DNA from: Ignelater luminosus
Lineage: Eukaryota; Arthropoda; Insecta; Coleoptera; Elateridae
Assembly (NCBI GenBank): GCA_011009095.1
Contig: VTPC01008752.1
Location: 1 to 64,000 of the forward strand
Length of the DNA: 64,000 bases
Direction of reading: 5' to 3'
The notes beneath the pieces were generated by a model. That model was not told the DNA's origin, did no database searches, and saw nothing but the letters and a program-made list of their open reading frames with translations. The first letter of the stretch is position 1. Each line of letters starts with the position of its first letter. The position numbers and the translations under genes were made by a program. Positions 12,436 to 26,074 of the stretch are shown one piece after another.

Positions 12436-14303
12436 TTTCATAAATTATCACGTACTGATCACCTTCATTCAATCAACTTTATTTAAAGTCTGTTAAGATA
12501 GTAGTAAGTCAAAACACATTGTTATGCGTTAATGACTGACTTTACTCTAAAGTTAATAAATAGAAGAATTAATTTGAAAATGGTCGGCTTGATGTCGGCC
12601 TCTTACGGAAACGCAGAAAGACGTAAATCCTTACTTTTAACCAGACAGTCTTACAAATTAATTAGTTCATGCATTACCATCCGACTGAGCAGCCTTACTC
12701 GATAATTTTTAATTGAGATTGGGTGAGATGGTAGTGATTCTCATTTGATGAGATTCATTCCGAATCAAACATCTATTTTTTCTTACAGTTCTTTTTAAAC
12801 CGTTAAGCACCCTAAAAAGAACGTTTGATAAATGACTAATATTTCAATGAAGCTTCTTTTAGAGCCAGAATCTTTGTCATAAAATATTAAAAGGAAGAAG
12901 AAATTGCAAGTTTCATTTTCTTTCTGATTTTGAATTTTTAATCTCGTCTTTACTCTGACCAAATCCTTAATTTCTTGAGTATTTGAACAGCTTAATACCG
13001 ACAAGCATGTTTATCCATTAACTGACAAAACAAGATAAAGCGTTAAACGTTCAAATGAGCGACGTAATGTTAATCTAAGCTGTCTATCAGATACCTTCAA
13101 ACACAACTGTACCTAATATTGTACGCATCATAGCTCGGCTTTAAAGTTACTCCTCCGTCTTGACGCGACTTATCTGATCGGTGATCACTTTAATATAAAT
13201 GACGTTACAAAGTTTCTAAAACTTTAATGTTACTGAAACTTCTGGAACCACAATGATTACTAGATATTTTTCGTAACATAAAAAAGGGAACATCACCGTC
13301 GGGTAAAAGCTAACACACGATCGATTAAAGAAGAAAATTGAGGTCACAACATTAACCCTGATTTTAATATAGCGAAAACGTTCTATTTTAATGCACCCAT
13401 TTTCAATGGAAATGTGGGGGTTAAATACTAGTGACAGTTCACCTCAGAATTGTCGGTGACTGGTGAAGGGTGGATCCCTGAAGCTATTAGTCACAGCCGC
13501 CTTGGTTAGCATATCACATCAACTACCGATTGGCGTTCGACCAGCTCGTCCATGAAACCCCTGGACCTTTATATGACAAAATTTAAATCTTCCGTTTTGC
13601 AGACACATCCAAAGTTAAAGCTGAACTACGCAATAATATTATTAGTATGATGCAATGGATCAAAAATTATGATAATGCAACGAATAGAATGGGCTGTAAA
13701 GAGAACGAGACGTGAAATTTCGCTTTTCCTTTGTTACAGTAGCAAATGAGAAGGCTTTGTGTTGTTTTGTTTAGATTTAGGACTAAACTGAAACTGGATA
13801 TGTTATCTTTAGTGAATATAACTACTATAAAGCGAGCGCTCGATGTTGCGTTGCCGTGCTTGGGAAAATTCTGTATTTATAATTTATGCACTGAATTAGT
13901 ATTCAGTAGATGGTGATGCGATATCAGTAGATATTCCTAGTCTGAAAAAATGCACAAAACAAAACTTTCAGTTACTTTTAGAATTTATAAGTATTTATAA
14001 ATTTTAAATTTTTGTTTATTGTTGTTTACCCTAGATCTAATAAAGATGTTTTTCTTTAGTGGTTTTTTTTGTTTTTCTGATTTTTCTTCTAAGCATAATA
14101 TCTTTTATAGAGCATGTTGTAAAGGATTTCGTATTTCAAGCTTAATACTGTAGTGCCTTTGGCGTGTGTTTTATGTACCGAGTTTCAAGAGTTTATTACA
14201 TTAATGCATGGTCACATGATATTGTCATGGTACGTATCTGAATGTAGCGATGGAGCTATAACAATTCTGAATATAAGAAAGTATGTATGATATCCTCCAG
14301 ATA
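12436..14303. other. non-coding stretch
   Basis: I see no gene in it. A short minus-strand frame at 12795-13004 is unrecognised. A weak match to the end of the dispersed repeat lies at 12570-12650. Confidence 0.45.
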
Positions 14304-15251
14304 CGAGGTCTGTTCAAAAAGTATCGCGAATTTTGAATTTCCGCGGGTTACGTATATTCGGTTTTCGATTTTTCTGTGGCGTTATGTTGGTACCCATGTC
14401 CCTCACTTATGCCGACAAGTTCGGCCATTTTGAATGTTCAGTTAATTTTTGACAGCTGTTTTGCTTGGACGTGTTTTGGCTCGTCTTCGATTTTTGCCTA
14501 TTCTAAAAAATGGATCAAAGTTTTGTGTGAAAAACAAAATTAAGTGCGCGGACGCATTCCGAATGTTGACTGTGGCATATGGTGAAGCTACCTTGGACCG
14601 AAGAAACGTTTATCGGTGGTACAAAATGTTTTCAGAGGGCCGAGGAGATGTGAACGACGAAGAGCGTGCCGGACGCCCGAGCACGTCAACAACAGACGAA
14701 AACATTGATGAAGCGAAGAAAATAGTATTGGCCAATCGTCGAATCACCGTTAGAGAAGTTGCTGAGGACCTAAACATATCGATTGGCTCGTGCCATTCGA
14801 TTTTTACCAATGATTTGGGCATGAGATGGGTCGCCGCGAAATTCGTACCAAAATTGCTCAATTTTGACCAAAAACAGCATGGCATTAACATTGCTAAGGA
14901 GCTGTTGGACTCTGTGCGCGACGACCCAAATTTGCTCCAGAGGGTCATAACTGGTGACGAATCATGGGTTTATGGTTATGACGTGGAAACCAAAGCTCAA
15001 TCATCCCAATGGAAGCTGCCGCACGAACCAAGACCGAAGAAAGCGCGCCAAGTTCGGTCTAATGTGAAGGTTTTGCTTACAGTCTTCTTCGATTGCATTT
15101 TTTGAAGTGCTTCGAGGATTGGAAAAAACGTTAGCACAAGTGTATAATATCTGATGGGGATTACTTTGAAGGGGACAAAATAGATATTCATGAATAAATA
15201 AATAATTTTTGAGAAAACACAGAATTCGCGATACTTTTTGAACAGATCTCG
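14304..15251 (+). mobile_element. mariner (DD34D) element, internally deleted
   Basis: This 948-bp element is flanked by TA at 14302-14303 and 15252-15253. Its terminal inverted repeats of ~33 bp (core GTTCAAAAAGTATCGCGAAT) differ at two positions. Full-length mariners are ~1.3 kb, so ~345 bp is missing, and the lost part corresponds to the catalytic domain. Both ends are intact, so it could in principle be moved by a transposase supplied in trans. It belongs to a different mariner lineage from the three elements further right. Confidence 0.93.
14449..15105 (+). pseudogene. truncated mariner transposase
   Basis: This is the N-terminal part of a mariner transposase. It carries the paired helix-turn-helix DNA-binding region (NVYRWYKMFSEGRGD; RRITVREVAEDLNIS), a degenerate WVPHEL-type motif (KFVPKLL) and the first catalytic Asp in ITGDESWVYGYD. 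The frame then runs to a stop after an internal deletion that removed the second and third catalytic Asp and the SPDLAP motif. The normal C-terminal end (KCFEDWKKR, then SDGDYFEGDK) is still readable in another frame at 15105-15197, with one TAG. The natural start is probably the ATG at 14510, but that ATG is one base out of frame with the rest, so a second lesion lies within the first few codons. The upstream part of the open frame is not transposase. Confidence 0.92.
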
Positions 15252-16464
15252 TATGTCACAGGCTTAAGCGCAAATTTAGTTTGTAATTGGTTAGATGCAA
15301 GACCACGATTAGTTTTACAAGTGGTACATCTTAAGTTCTGTCATGATTCAATAAATTTTTCTTTCGCCATAACAAACTCTTAAATATGGAGAATTATATA
15401 ATATTCGACATACCTAAAACAACACAGGAATGACTGAACACTCATATCTTCTGAGTTGCCCCAATATAACTTCACCATTAAATAATGGTATTAGTTCCAC
15501 ACGTACTTGACTTACCTTAAGGTTGAAAGGTGCTGATTACAATATGCAGTTGTAAAGGGGCTTTTCAACTCAATTTGTTTTCCGGACATAAGTGCCGAAG
15601 TAACTACTAGTACTATTCTAATTACTTCATTAATATAATGAAAGAGATGTTTTCTTTTAACCACGGACGTAACGTAGCTTGTGAAATTCGATCCCTACTC
15701 AATGCTACTGGATATTTATTAATTAAAACATTTAATAGCAGGGTGACTACCTCTACATCGCGTAGGTGGCTGGATCTTAAGTTGACCACTGTATTTCGTA
15801 GTAGGCATAATTTTCAAGGTAGCTCCGGTTGAAAGCTTATGTGGCCCAGTAGACCCCGGGTGCATTGATTGCCCATCTCTGGTTTATACAGTACATGGCA
15901 TTGCAAAAGATTTTAAAAGTTCCACAGCTTAACTATGGCAATTTTATCAAAGAACAGTTTACACCAGGCTATGGCTAATTAAGTCTCATGAATTTAAATT
16001 AAACTGTGTAAGTAGAACCACTTTCGGTATATTTATAGTCTCACCATTCTCATTGAATTCATTACTAAAGTCTTGTTTTACTGAACATAGTAACTTTGAC
16101 TTTTATACCATTGCCGTATAGAGACTTATTCCTTTCAGTAATCTCAACTCTGGATAACTCTATCACGCTACTTAACTAAATTTTGGATTATTTTATCTTG
16201 TAAACTAGAAAGGATTTTTGGTGCCTAACAACTTCAACTCGGTATTATTTTTGATACGTCTAGACCTTTTTAAGCTTTGCTATTCTAGACATAGCCGAAT
16301 CCTTATGGGTCATGACCTTCGGTGAAATTGGCTGAAACTGTAGTTCTCGACTCAATGGCAAAAGTCTATATGGACATGAAGCTTGAAAAGGGTTAGTCTT
16401 GAAATGTATTTCTGCCAGATATTCTATGTCGGATGAAATTGAGACTTTGCTTACTGGTGTGGCT
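15252..16464. other. non-coding stretch
   Basis: No gene is seen. Short frames at 15638-15832 and 16260-16469 have no recognisable content. Confidence 0.45.
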
Positions 16465-16830
16465 TTCAAGCTATCCAGGCACCACCGTTCGTCTTTTTAT
16501 TTATTGACAGATATTTACATTTCTGGAAGGAGTTATCGTAATGAAATGGGACTTTGATTGTTGCTAACGGTAGAGGAGTGGCGTTCAGGTGATTCTGGCA
16601 TTACCGATGGTCTACTCTTGGATGTAAACAAAGCAAAGACTGATCTGCGTTTGACTACGGTTCGTTTAAGAAGGGAAGGTGAAGCTCAACTGTGGTTCGA
16701 TAAAGAGCGAAACCCCAATGTAGACCATCCAAGGGGGATCGTTAGAGGATGAAACCAAACCTGTGTTAGAGTATAACTGACATAAAAAGGTTAATGGAGG
16801 GCAAAGCCAAATCATATTCGAAAGTATAAA
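16465..16830 (+). repeat. inverted duplication, left arm
   Basis: This arm is homologous to the reverse complement of 17180-17560. Shared blocks include GCTTTCAAG followed by CAGGCACCACCG, GCGTTCA followed by GTGATT, and GAGGATGAAA followed by GTGTTA and AAAAAGGTTAAT. Both arms contain a short open frame (here 16558-16752), but I recognise no product. Confidence 0.6.
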
Positions 16831-17179
16831 ATGGTTAACGAATGGCCACGCTTCCAAAGAAAATTAAAAAAAAAGAGGAGTTGTTTAAGACGACAAAGCT
16901 AGAAAGATAAAGTTGAACAAATTAGTGAATACGAGTAGAGAAATGTGTGAGTTCTTCTATACAGGAGACGGATCTGCATAAAGACAAAATGTGGGTTGCC
17001 AAATAGGAAACTGTAGAAATGGTTTTTGCAGCAATAGATTAGCCGATTTTGTCTGTAAGTGCAGTGGTTACAGTGGATGGAATATTTTGATTGCGTCCTG
17101 ACTTCATCGAGCTAAAGCGTCCTTCTTCTTTAATTCTCTTATAGAAGCAGTATTAGTGAAGCCGTTTTAGGCACTCGCG

Positions 17180-17560
17180 GATGAACCATCCCATAGTTTC
17201 GGAAGTGTTTGCTTTTTACCCTCTATTAACCTTTTTAGATCAGCTATACCTTAACACGGGTTGGATTTCATCCTCCAATAGGCTGTCTTCAATGATCAAC
17301 AGTGAGACTTTGTTCTCCATCGAATGCTCTTTGCCCTCCTTTTTTAAATTAGCTATATTCAAACACGGGTTGAGCTTTTCTTTGCTTCCATCGACAAAAG
17401 TAGAATAATAGAAAATAGTAGTAGTCGAAATCACGTGAACGCTACTACTACCAGCACACCAAGTTCCATTTGTATCCGTTTCCGAAATATAAATAAAGAG
17501 TAAAGATAATCGGTGGTGCCTGAATGACTTGAAAGCTACTACCAACAACCAAGGACTCAT
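17180..17560 (-). repeat. inverted duplication, right arm
   Basis: This is the partner of 16465-16830, separated from it by ~350 bases without features. The arms are clearly diverged with several small indels, so this is an old duplication. The minus-strand frame 17240-17560 is unrecognised. Confidence 0.6.
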
Positions 17561-19989
17561 CTTGGTATGGCAACAAATTTTTGAGGTATAGGGAGTTAGA
17601 ACTGATTTCTAAATTATGTTTTGTGCTCTACCTTATTAAACTTGGGCATTTTTGATCCGTCTTTGCCACTTGAGATGCTTGGAAAATCAATCGTTCAAAA
17701 ACTGGAACTGAGCTACTGTGAACTATTTTAAGCTTATTTTACTTGGATCACATAGGACAGTTAGGCGATGCTCTTTGAAGTGAAAAATCCCTAAAGTGCT
17801 GTTTGAAATACATACCAAAATACTTGTGGAGCAGTTATGATGTAAAAATTCTTTTTTGTAGTTTGTATCAGGTGATGCCATTTATTTAACTACCACAGTT
17901 TGCGATTCGTGACATTTTGGTGGACGTACCTAATTATGACATCCCTTGCAATTTATACTGAGTACAGATAAAATCATGTAAAAAGCAGTGGATTGATCGC
18001 AGTCACAAAAAATTCAAGATTTCTAAATTCTTGTTTTTAATGTAAGTGCCTTAGGGCAAAATGTGTTTGGATATTTGTATGTTCATCTTTATCCAAGAGT
18101 TTCATTGTAAGTTTGTATAGAGGTCGCACTAATTTGTCTTTGGGTTTTGTAATCAAGTCCATTCCATAATCACTAAATTGTACGACAGTAAGTTTTAGCA
18201 TCGCTAGTAAGTCAAAGAATTTGTCGCATATTAGCATTTTTTTTGCAGAATAAAAGAAAATTAAAATTACCAAGATTAAATTCAAGCATTCGTGGAGAAA
18301 GCTCAAATAGCGTAGAACAGTTAATGTCCAAATGCACTGCGATGAAGAAAAATTTAGTTTTCAAGACAGTTTCGTGGAACATTACACGTTATAGTTCTGC
18401 AGGTACGATAATAAAAATGATCGTAAACAGTATGTCAAACAAGCTTTTTAAAATTATTTTGAAAAGTAAACGACAAACAGTAAAATCGCTGTTTTCCCTT
18501 AATGTAATTATGAAAACAAACAAAAACTAACTTAGCAGGGTAAAAGGCTACAAATAGTCTTGCAACCGCAAACACTCAGCTTTCCCACAAAGTCTGTGGA
18601 TTTATACATTCCCCTTGAATGTGTAACTCTGGTTGCTACCTACTCGTTTATTCGATGTGATGTTACTGTGAATTCTAAACTAGAACAGTCGACAACTGCA
18701 AATATAACGTATTTTGTAAAGAAGCTTCAAGTGAAAATCAAACGTATCTGAAATAAGTAAATTTAAACTGATTCTATTTCTGCATGTCCAAACAGTAACA
18801 TTTGTTTATCTTTACCTCGTTTTTCCACTTACTGTAAATTACTAGGTAGTTGATGTCAAGATGTAACAATTTAAGGGTCATTAGTGTGTGGTCGCGTGCG
18901 TCATACTACTCAAAATAAGAATTTCTTCGAGTCTCAGTTGTATAATGTCTTCAAATACCAACCCTTCGCTAACGATATGCATACACTCATTACTTTGATG
19001 TAATTATGGCGTGTGTTATTACTCATTTATATGCTAATAACTGAGGAAACCGTGGTTATAGAGTTAGTGGTGATTTCGAAAAAACAACCATGTAATGTCA
19101 TTTCACCATCCAGTTGTAATCAACATAAAACTCATTTTCCCCCTAACAATTAAATTCCGACAAAAGATGTATTGCGCACAAGTTGGAAATTTGTTCGTGA
19201 ATCTGAGTATCAATAATTTCTTTATTCTAATAGCATTATCAATCGTGACCGACGCCATAGTCACGCTACACCCGTCAGCGTCTATCAATGTCCTGACGTC
19301 ACAAGCACATGGCCCATAACGGAGAGAAATATTTAAATCAAGGTCGCACCCGGATTGGAAATCAGATCTCGTCTTCTTTATTGGAAATTTCTTTTTCAAG
19401 GTGATTTAAGGGATGATGGCAGGAATTAGCCTGTTCTGCATATTATACTTTTTCCTAATATAAATTCTCGTGGTTTTCTTCCTTGGCGTGGAATATCTGG
19501 TTTCTGTTTAGGTCTCTTATATACCTGTTTTTATTATTTTTATAGCAAGGCTGCCGAATACACATGAAATGGTTATTTTAGTTTTTCCTTCTGTAATTTC
19601 AAGGATTATTGGAAATAATGGTCTCTTAGCAAATTATTTTTACGAATAAACCTTAAAATCTCTACTTATCTCTTTAAATGGCTTGTCTTGCTGTAATTTT
19701 AATTTTTTGTTTACTTCGAGAATATAACACAAACACAATTATATAGTGATACAGTGGCGGCTGCTAGAAGTAGTATTGCGAGGCTGTGCCCTCACCTTTA
19801 CAAAGGAAATAAAAAATAAGAAGTTTATTTTTCTAATTTCTGTTTTCTAATAATTGAAAGATGTTTTTAAATTTTTGTTTCTAATATAGCTTGCTCAAAG
19901 AAATTAAAAAGGTACTATTTCATTACTTTTGTTTACTTGAATGGATCTATCGGATGAATTTAAACATTCTGTTTTTGAGGTAAAATAAA
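17561..19989. other. non-coding stretch
   Basis: No supportable gene. At 19752 the string CAGTGGCGGCT resembles a hAT-type transposon end, but no partner end was found. Frames at 18037-18306, 18243-18530 and 19103-19399 have no recognisable features. Confidence 0.4.
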
Positions 19990-20225
19990 CGGTTTAGATT
20001 GATTTTTATGATTGATATAATCAGATCAACATAAAGGCACTCATAGTAAAAGTGGCTGGTTTATCGTGATTGTCATTGCATTTTCTCAAACCAATCAGGC
20101 TATACATCGCGTACCTTTTTTTCCCTCACGTTATATTAAATTCGTCGTTTTTTAACTCAAGTCAAAATTCTTCTCTCTATGGCTGAAAAAGACTTATAGC
20201 CTATAACGGCGTTGAATAACCCTGA
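19990..20225 (-). repeat. dispersed repeat, copy 3 (partial)
   Basis: This aligns with the middle of copies 1 and 2: a CCAATCAGGC block matching CCAACCAGGC, a following CATCNC, and a TCTATGGCT / TATAGCCTATAA block matching TCTATGACT / TATAGTCTATAA. It is more decayed than the other two, with stops in the minus-strand frame. Confidence 0.5.
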
Positions 20226-23200
20226 TTGATTAGGGTTAGCCAAAAAGGAGAGATAAAAGAAAAGGAAGAGATAGAAACCCCGGAAAATAATAAAAATGTT
20301 ATTTTGAAGAAAATCAAAAAATGGCATGACGGATGCCGCCGAGTTTTTGATTAATATTACCAAACCATTCAAGTAGTTTTGTAGAAGGAGATCTTGCCAA
20401 TAATAGTAAAATGAAGATGTTGAGGTGACAATAGACTAGTCTTACATAAAAAGAAGTCTGCCGATAATCAAATTCTAAGTACTACTCGATATTGGCCATA
20501 CTGAAGGAATTTTACGTGAAAAATCAGGTCATCGGCGTTTGATCTAAGGGCTTTTAGAACTACACAGAAAGAGTGACAGTAGCAAAGTCAGGTGACACTT
20601 TCCTCTAGATTCTACGCCACTTTTTTACTGGAGATATTCCTTCTTTGCACAAAGGAAGGATCTTCAAAAACTTGATCACTTAGGGTAGTTAATAAATTGG
20701 ACGAGCAGCAGGAAACTCTTCAACTGAAGCGTATGCTGTAATTACTGAAAGACGTATCGTAAGATGAGCTCTATCTTCTTTGCTAGGACATCATGAAATT
20801 TACCCACTATCATCAGATATTAAACTGTTGATCCATATTTTTATTTTCTGAGACCAACTACAATCTGAAAACTCCGCCAAACTCAAATCTCCTACAATCA
20901 GATTTCTAACATAAGAAAACAGTCACCAAAACGAATCCGTTATTGCACTGACAACACATGAAACACTTTGAGAGGAAGCGTACTACTGGTCGATATTCCG
21001 ACGTTGTTATTGTTGCAGCATCAATCTCTTTTACAACGACTGACATTTCCAGAAAAACGCACGCAGTTGTACCTCTTGCAACGTTGAAGGTCCAAAATCT
21101 ATGTTAAGTTATTATCCTCATGCTAATAATTCTCGTGCCAGAAGTATTTCGTTTATGATCAGTTTCTCTATACTTGTTAGAAGATCATACCATGGACATC
21201 TTGGAGTAAGGAAGAGATCGGTATATCAACCAATAGATTCTTGCAGTAGCTGTGACTTTTACATGTAAGCTCTAAAGCAAATCAAAGCTTTTTGTTATAG
21301 GTATTGCAAGATTTAAACGAACTAAGATAACTGATTGAGGGATGAACGTGTAACTTACGATAACTTTAGTAACCTGTGACTACATCTGCAAATGCTCTAC
21401 TGCAGTTGTAACTTTGTCACTTGTATGCAGTGCACTTATATTTATACTTACCTGTTTTAAGGTCCAAGTCATTCTTTTCGCTTAACTCGCAATTGAAGCA
21501 TGCTTACTTTTCTCTGTGGCATTGAGACTGAACAGGCACAATAGAAACCATTACACAGCAAACGTTGCCAGCACTTTGCCTTGCTTGAACTTCTACTCTT
21601 TTTTCCCAGGTCAAAACTTCCTTCTCTTTATCTTCCTCTGTAATTTTCGAAAAAGGCCATCCATAACTGAAGAAATTTTGTTTATAAGTAAAGCGAGCAT
21701 CATTTTTCTCTTTAAACTTTCTTCCACTGGAATCAATGGTGTTTCTAACTCAGGTTGGAACCAAGATTGTAAATAGATGCCAACAGAGCTGATTAACGCA
21801 CCTGCAAGTGGATTTGCCTCTTTTTTTTTCTTGCATATCAAACATGGCATTTTCTGGTCCCTGTTATTTTCCGCTTTCAATGGTATTTTCTCAACTTGAA
21901 GAATCCAACTTTCAAAAGGGAAAAGTATCAAGCGATAGCTTTTTATAAGCTATGCGGTACTGTCTTCAGCCCCACCAATTTGAAATGCGCAAATTTCTTG
22001 CGAAGCACTTTATATAATATTCATCGTTAGTTTTAGATCTAAGTACTAGGTCGAGATAAATTCCCTGATATTACCTAGCTGTCTTCATCAGGTCGAGATC
22101 ATACCCAGTTTGCTCATTTACTTTTATTTGTTGACACAAAATTTAGCTCTTCCGATATTTTAATTTTGGGCAATCAGGTTCGGGCCTTTCAGGATGATGA
22201 AAAAAATTTTTGCAAATAATCACAATCTGATTATCTCACCATGACTTAAAGTTGATCAAGATTTGCTTTTCAAAATTTGTAGTTTAGTTTTTGAACCATA
22301 GTTCTTTTCATGACATAAAAATTTAGTCTCGAAACAACGAAATAGAAATAAAATATTTCCTGATTTGCCATGGTGGGGATATTAAACTGTAAGATGATAA
22401 ATTACTTTTCCTTCTTTGTTTTTGAGTTCTTTACACAAATCTGCAGATCTCAATCTTTTGTGTCTTTTTGTTTCCGAGAAAAAAACTTAGGTTTAGTGAT
22501 TTGGGACAATTCTGGGCATTTCCCATTTTCCTACTGATGATGAACGTCTATAGGATGGAATCTTTTAAAATTTGAAAGCGATTCAGGTCGTCGCGGCAAT
22601 CGGGCAAAAGTCGGAATGAAGATTTGACTTCAAGATGAATTAATAGTGTGTGGAAGGTAATGATGCTATTATTTCAGGGCCTTCTTTATCTGAATGGTTT
22701 TCTTTAGGATATTCCTTGTGGAGTTCCTTTCTCTTAGAATAGTTTTGTAGGCCCTTTTCTGAATTTGTAATCATGTTTTTCAACCAGTTCTTGCTGCAAT
22801 GTATACGTATATGTGATTTGAGAAAATCTTGTGAGCTAACTTACGGTAGTACAACATAAAAACAGTCAGTGTCTTATTAAGTTATTTCTACAATAATAAC
22901 ATTTTGGTTCCAGATAAGGAGAATATTAAGAAAAGTCAAAAATAAACATTCGAATGTTTACAATATTGTCGATCCACCCTAAAGCCGCCAATTGACTAAT
23001 TAGGAGCATTCTAAATTATACTAGTTGCGTTGACATGACGATTGTATGCTACATATCTTTCATAAAATATGAATCTAATATTCTCAGAACATTATCGTCG
23101 AAATACTTTTCAAGAAATCACAGAAGCGAATTCTAGCTAAACTTGCCCTCCTAATTCTTACAATTAGTACAGGATATTTAAAACAATGTTCATGGTAAAC

Positions 23201-26072
23201 TAGAGAAACGTCTTACATTAATCAATTTTTGTTTGTGAATTCGATCAGTAAGTACAGTATGGAGATTGATGTGTGATAAAGTTCTTACAAGTGCTTCAAA
23301 GCACCCCTTGATGTTTAATTAATTTATACGTGTGGTCAGTTAAAACCGTTGACCGTCTAATGAATTGCGTGTCCATAAAGCAATTTCCACTGATTAATTT
23401 TACCTTATTAACTTGGAACAATGAAACACTCGTAAATTAAAAATCCTCTTGTTGTAATCTTCGTTTCACACTTTTCATTTTAGTAAAATGAGTGAATGCT
23501 TATTTGAACTTTTTAAACTTCTCAACATTGTTAATATAATGTTAAGTCTGATTTAATACTAGCACCCTTTAGATGTTTTCAACCGTAATAAAGAGAACCA
23601 TAGAGACTCTTGCATCCAAGCATGGCTTTGTTTTAGCAGTTAAACACACATTTCATGTTTTAATTATGCTTTTAGTGGTACCATAAGAGCCCAGACTAAT
23701 GGGGTCAGCAAAGCTGAAGAATAGTTTCATCTCATAATTTGTTTTTGGTGTCGGTAGTTAGTTAACTTCTTGTTTTCTCTCGACACAGTTTATTTTACTT
23801 GAGGAAGCGCTTTTTGCTGTTGTCTCCGTCTCCGCACAAGCTTGTGATGCTCATTATATTGTCTCCGATGCAGCTAAGTTTCTTTCTTGCTTTCAAAGTT
23901 TCTTTTTTGGGTTGTTGATGGCTGTTGTGGATAAATATAGAAGTTTATCCTTTGCTTTTGTAGAGATGTGAAGATTAAATTAAAAAAAGGAATTAAATTT
24001 ATTGTGGCGAAAGTATTTTTTATTACTTTTATCGAATTATTGATGTCGGTGGAAATTTTATCTTATAGTCACTTCGTAAAGTGGTTCTATCAGTTTTGTT
24101 ACCTACAAATCTCTTGCTTATCACGCAAACACTTGTTGCTGATTGTCCAATTTTTCACTTTGTTGAAGGTATAAGGCTAAGGCTGACCCTAGCATATCCA
24201 TCAACTTTTGACTACTTTCTTAACTTTCTATTCTTTGGGGTTTAAACGACATCTTTCATTTCACTTACTCTTTTTTCTCTGTGCGTTTGAACTCGCTCGA
24301 AATAAAACTCTCGTAATAATTTAAAAAAATACAGGTATAAAGGCACAAAAGGAAAGTAAGAAATCGTCGGAGAGAGGCGTACGCTTTTCTCTAAAGGGTA
24401 AAAACTGGTCTACGCAACGTTTTCTATTGCTCTCCAGAGGCACACTTTTATAAGACAGGAGTAAAAAGCTCTATACTCAGATCGACCATCGCTCATTTGG
24501 TGGTTGCCTCTATTCGAAAAGACAAGCGCAGAACCGTGGATCATTCATGAATTTGTCAAAGTTTTTCCCTTCATGAAAACACTCTTGAATATCGTAAAAA
24601 ACCGACTATATACTGAAAAGAGTTTGTGGGATAAAAAGTATTTCTTTTTTAGTATGTACGTGTGACTGTGCGTTATGTGGATGCAGAGCCTACCCTCTTT
24701 TTTCTGAAACATTAAAAACGTATAATGAATGCTTTTAGATAGAAAGATTATACATCAGCAGAATCAGAAATGTTACTAGCCAAAATCACGTTTAATGTTT
24801 AATACATACAGGGTGTTTATGGATTAAAATTCTTTCTTACCTGACAGTTACGTAGTACCATTAACTAATTGTAAGGTAAGTTCGATGACATCACTCGACT
24901 TATCTCGTGGTCACGATGTACTTACTACAACAACTATAATTTTGAATAATGTTAAGCTTAATAATATAGCGAATGAAGGCTTTATTTTTAATTTTTGTTC
25001 ACCGTAATCATATGACTGACAACTTTTTGTTGCGGGCCAGTCCCATGGGAGTGATCTTGTAATTTTAAGTAAGTAACTTCTAGCATGCAACTATATCATT
25101 AGTATTTACATTTTTATGTAATTCTTGTTTGAAGTGTTACATTTTTCTGTTTTTTTTTCTAGTTTGCTATTAACTAGAAGATGGCGCTGCGTGTTTTGTT
25201 CTAACGATTTATACTAAATTAAATTTTTTTCATAAATCTTAAATAATCTCTTAGTTATTCTTTGGCATCGAGTTTTATATGCGTTACACATAATATCGTA
25301 CCAGTTATTGTAAATTTGTTGTTTGAATGAGAGGCAAAAGGTTACTATAGAAGGTGAGCCAAGTTTTAAAAAGACTTGTGAACTTTTGCTTTGATTTAAA
25401 ACTTCTCTCCGAGTTTGGTGATTTTTTATACAAAGAAAAACTGTAATTATCACTGAAAATACAAATTAAATAATAATGTAAAGAAAAAGAATAGGAATTA
25501 TTTAACTAGCCTATTGCAAACGCATCACGCTTTTTTTGTCGCACTGCCACTCATATCGTGCCGTCCTTTAACTTTCGTAAGGATGACGCTGGTGGGTTGT
25601 TATAAAAGAAACATATGAATATAAAAATACGAATTTCAAAATATATTTTAACAGTGTAACGAAAGATGTATTTTAAAAATATACTGGTGAAGTACATAGG
25701 TGATAGTTTTCTCAATTTGATTAATTTTTAAAACTGTAGGTTTCTTTACGTTGTTACCTAAAGCACAAATTCACGAAATTTCGTGTAAATGCTCGATTTT
25801 AAAAAAATATGTGTATAATAGAAGAAATGAAAAGACTAATGTTCCTTATGATGCTGTATTGTTGTAATAAAAAAAGAATGAAAAAAGAACACAGAAAGTC
25901 GGTATGCCAGATCATGTTTTTACAGGACATTTTGTGGAACAGGATATTTTAAAAATTTAATTTTTTGTGGGTGGCAGACGTTTTTTATGGACGGTGCTTG
26001 GGCGCCAGATATTAAAGAGTTTACTCTTTCAATGCTAGTGATCTCTCCCACAGCTTGCGGGGTCCAGGTAAT
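20226..26072. other. non-coding stretch
   Basis: I see no gene, RNA or mobile element that can be supported. A lone ACAGGGTGT end-like motif lies at 24808-24816. Open frames at 21516-21776, 21611-21931 and 23968-24174 lack motifs and splice context. Confidence 0.45.
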
Positions 26073-26074
26073 TA

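Noticed and set aside
14610-14948. 112-codon minus-strand frame
   Set aside because: It lies antisense to the mariner transposase and is explained by that gene's composition.
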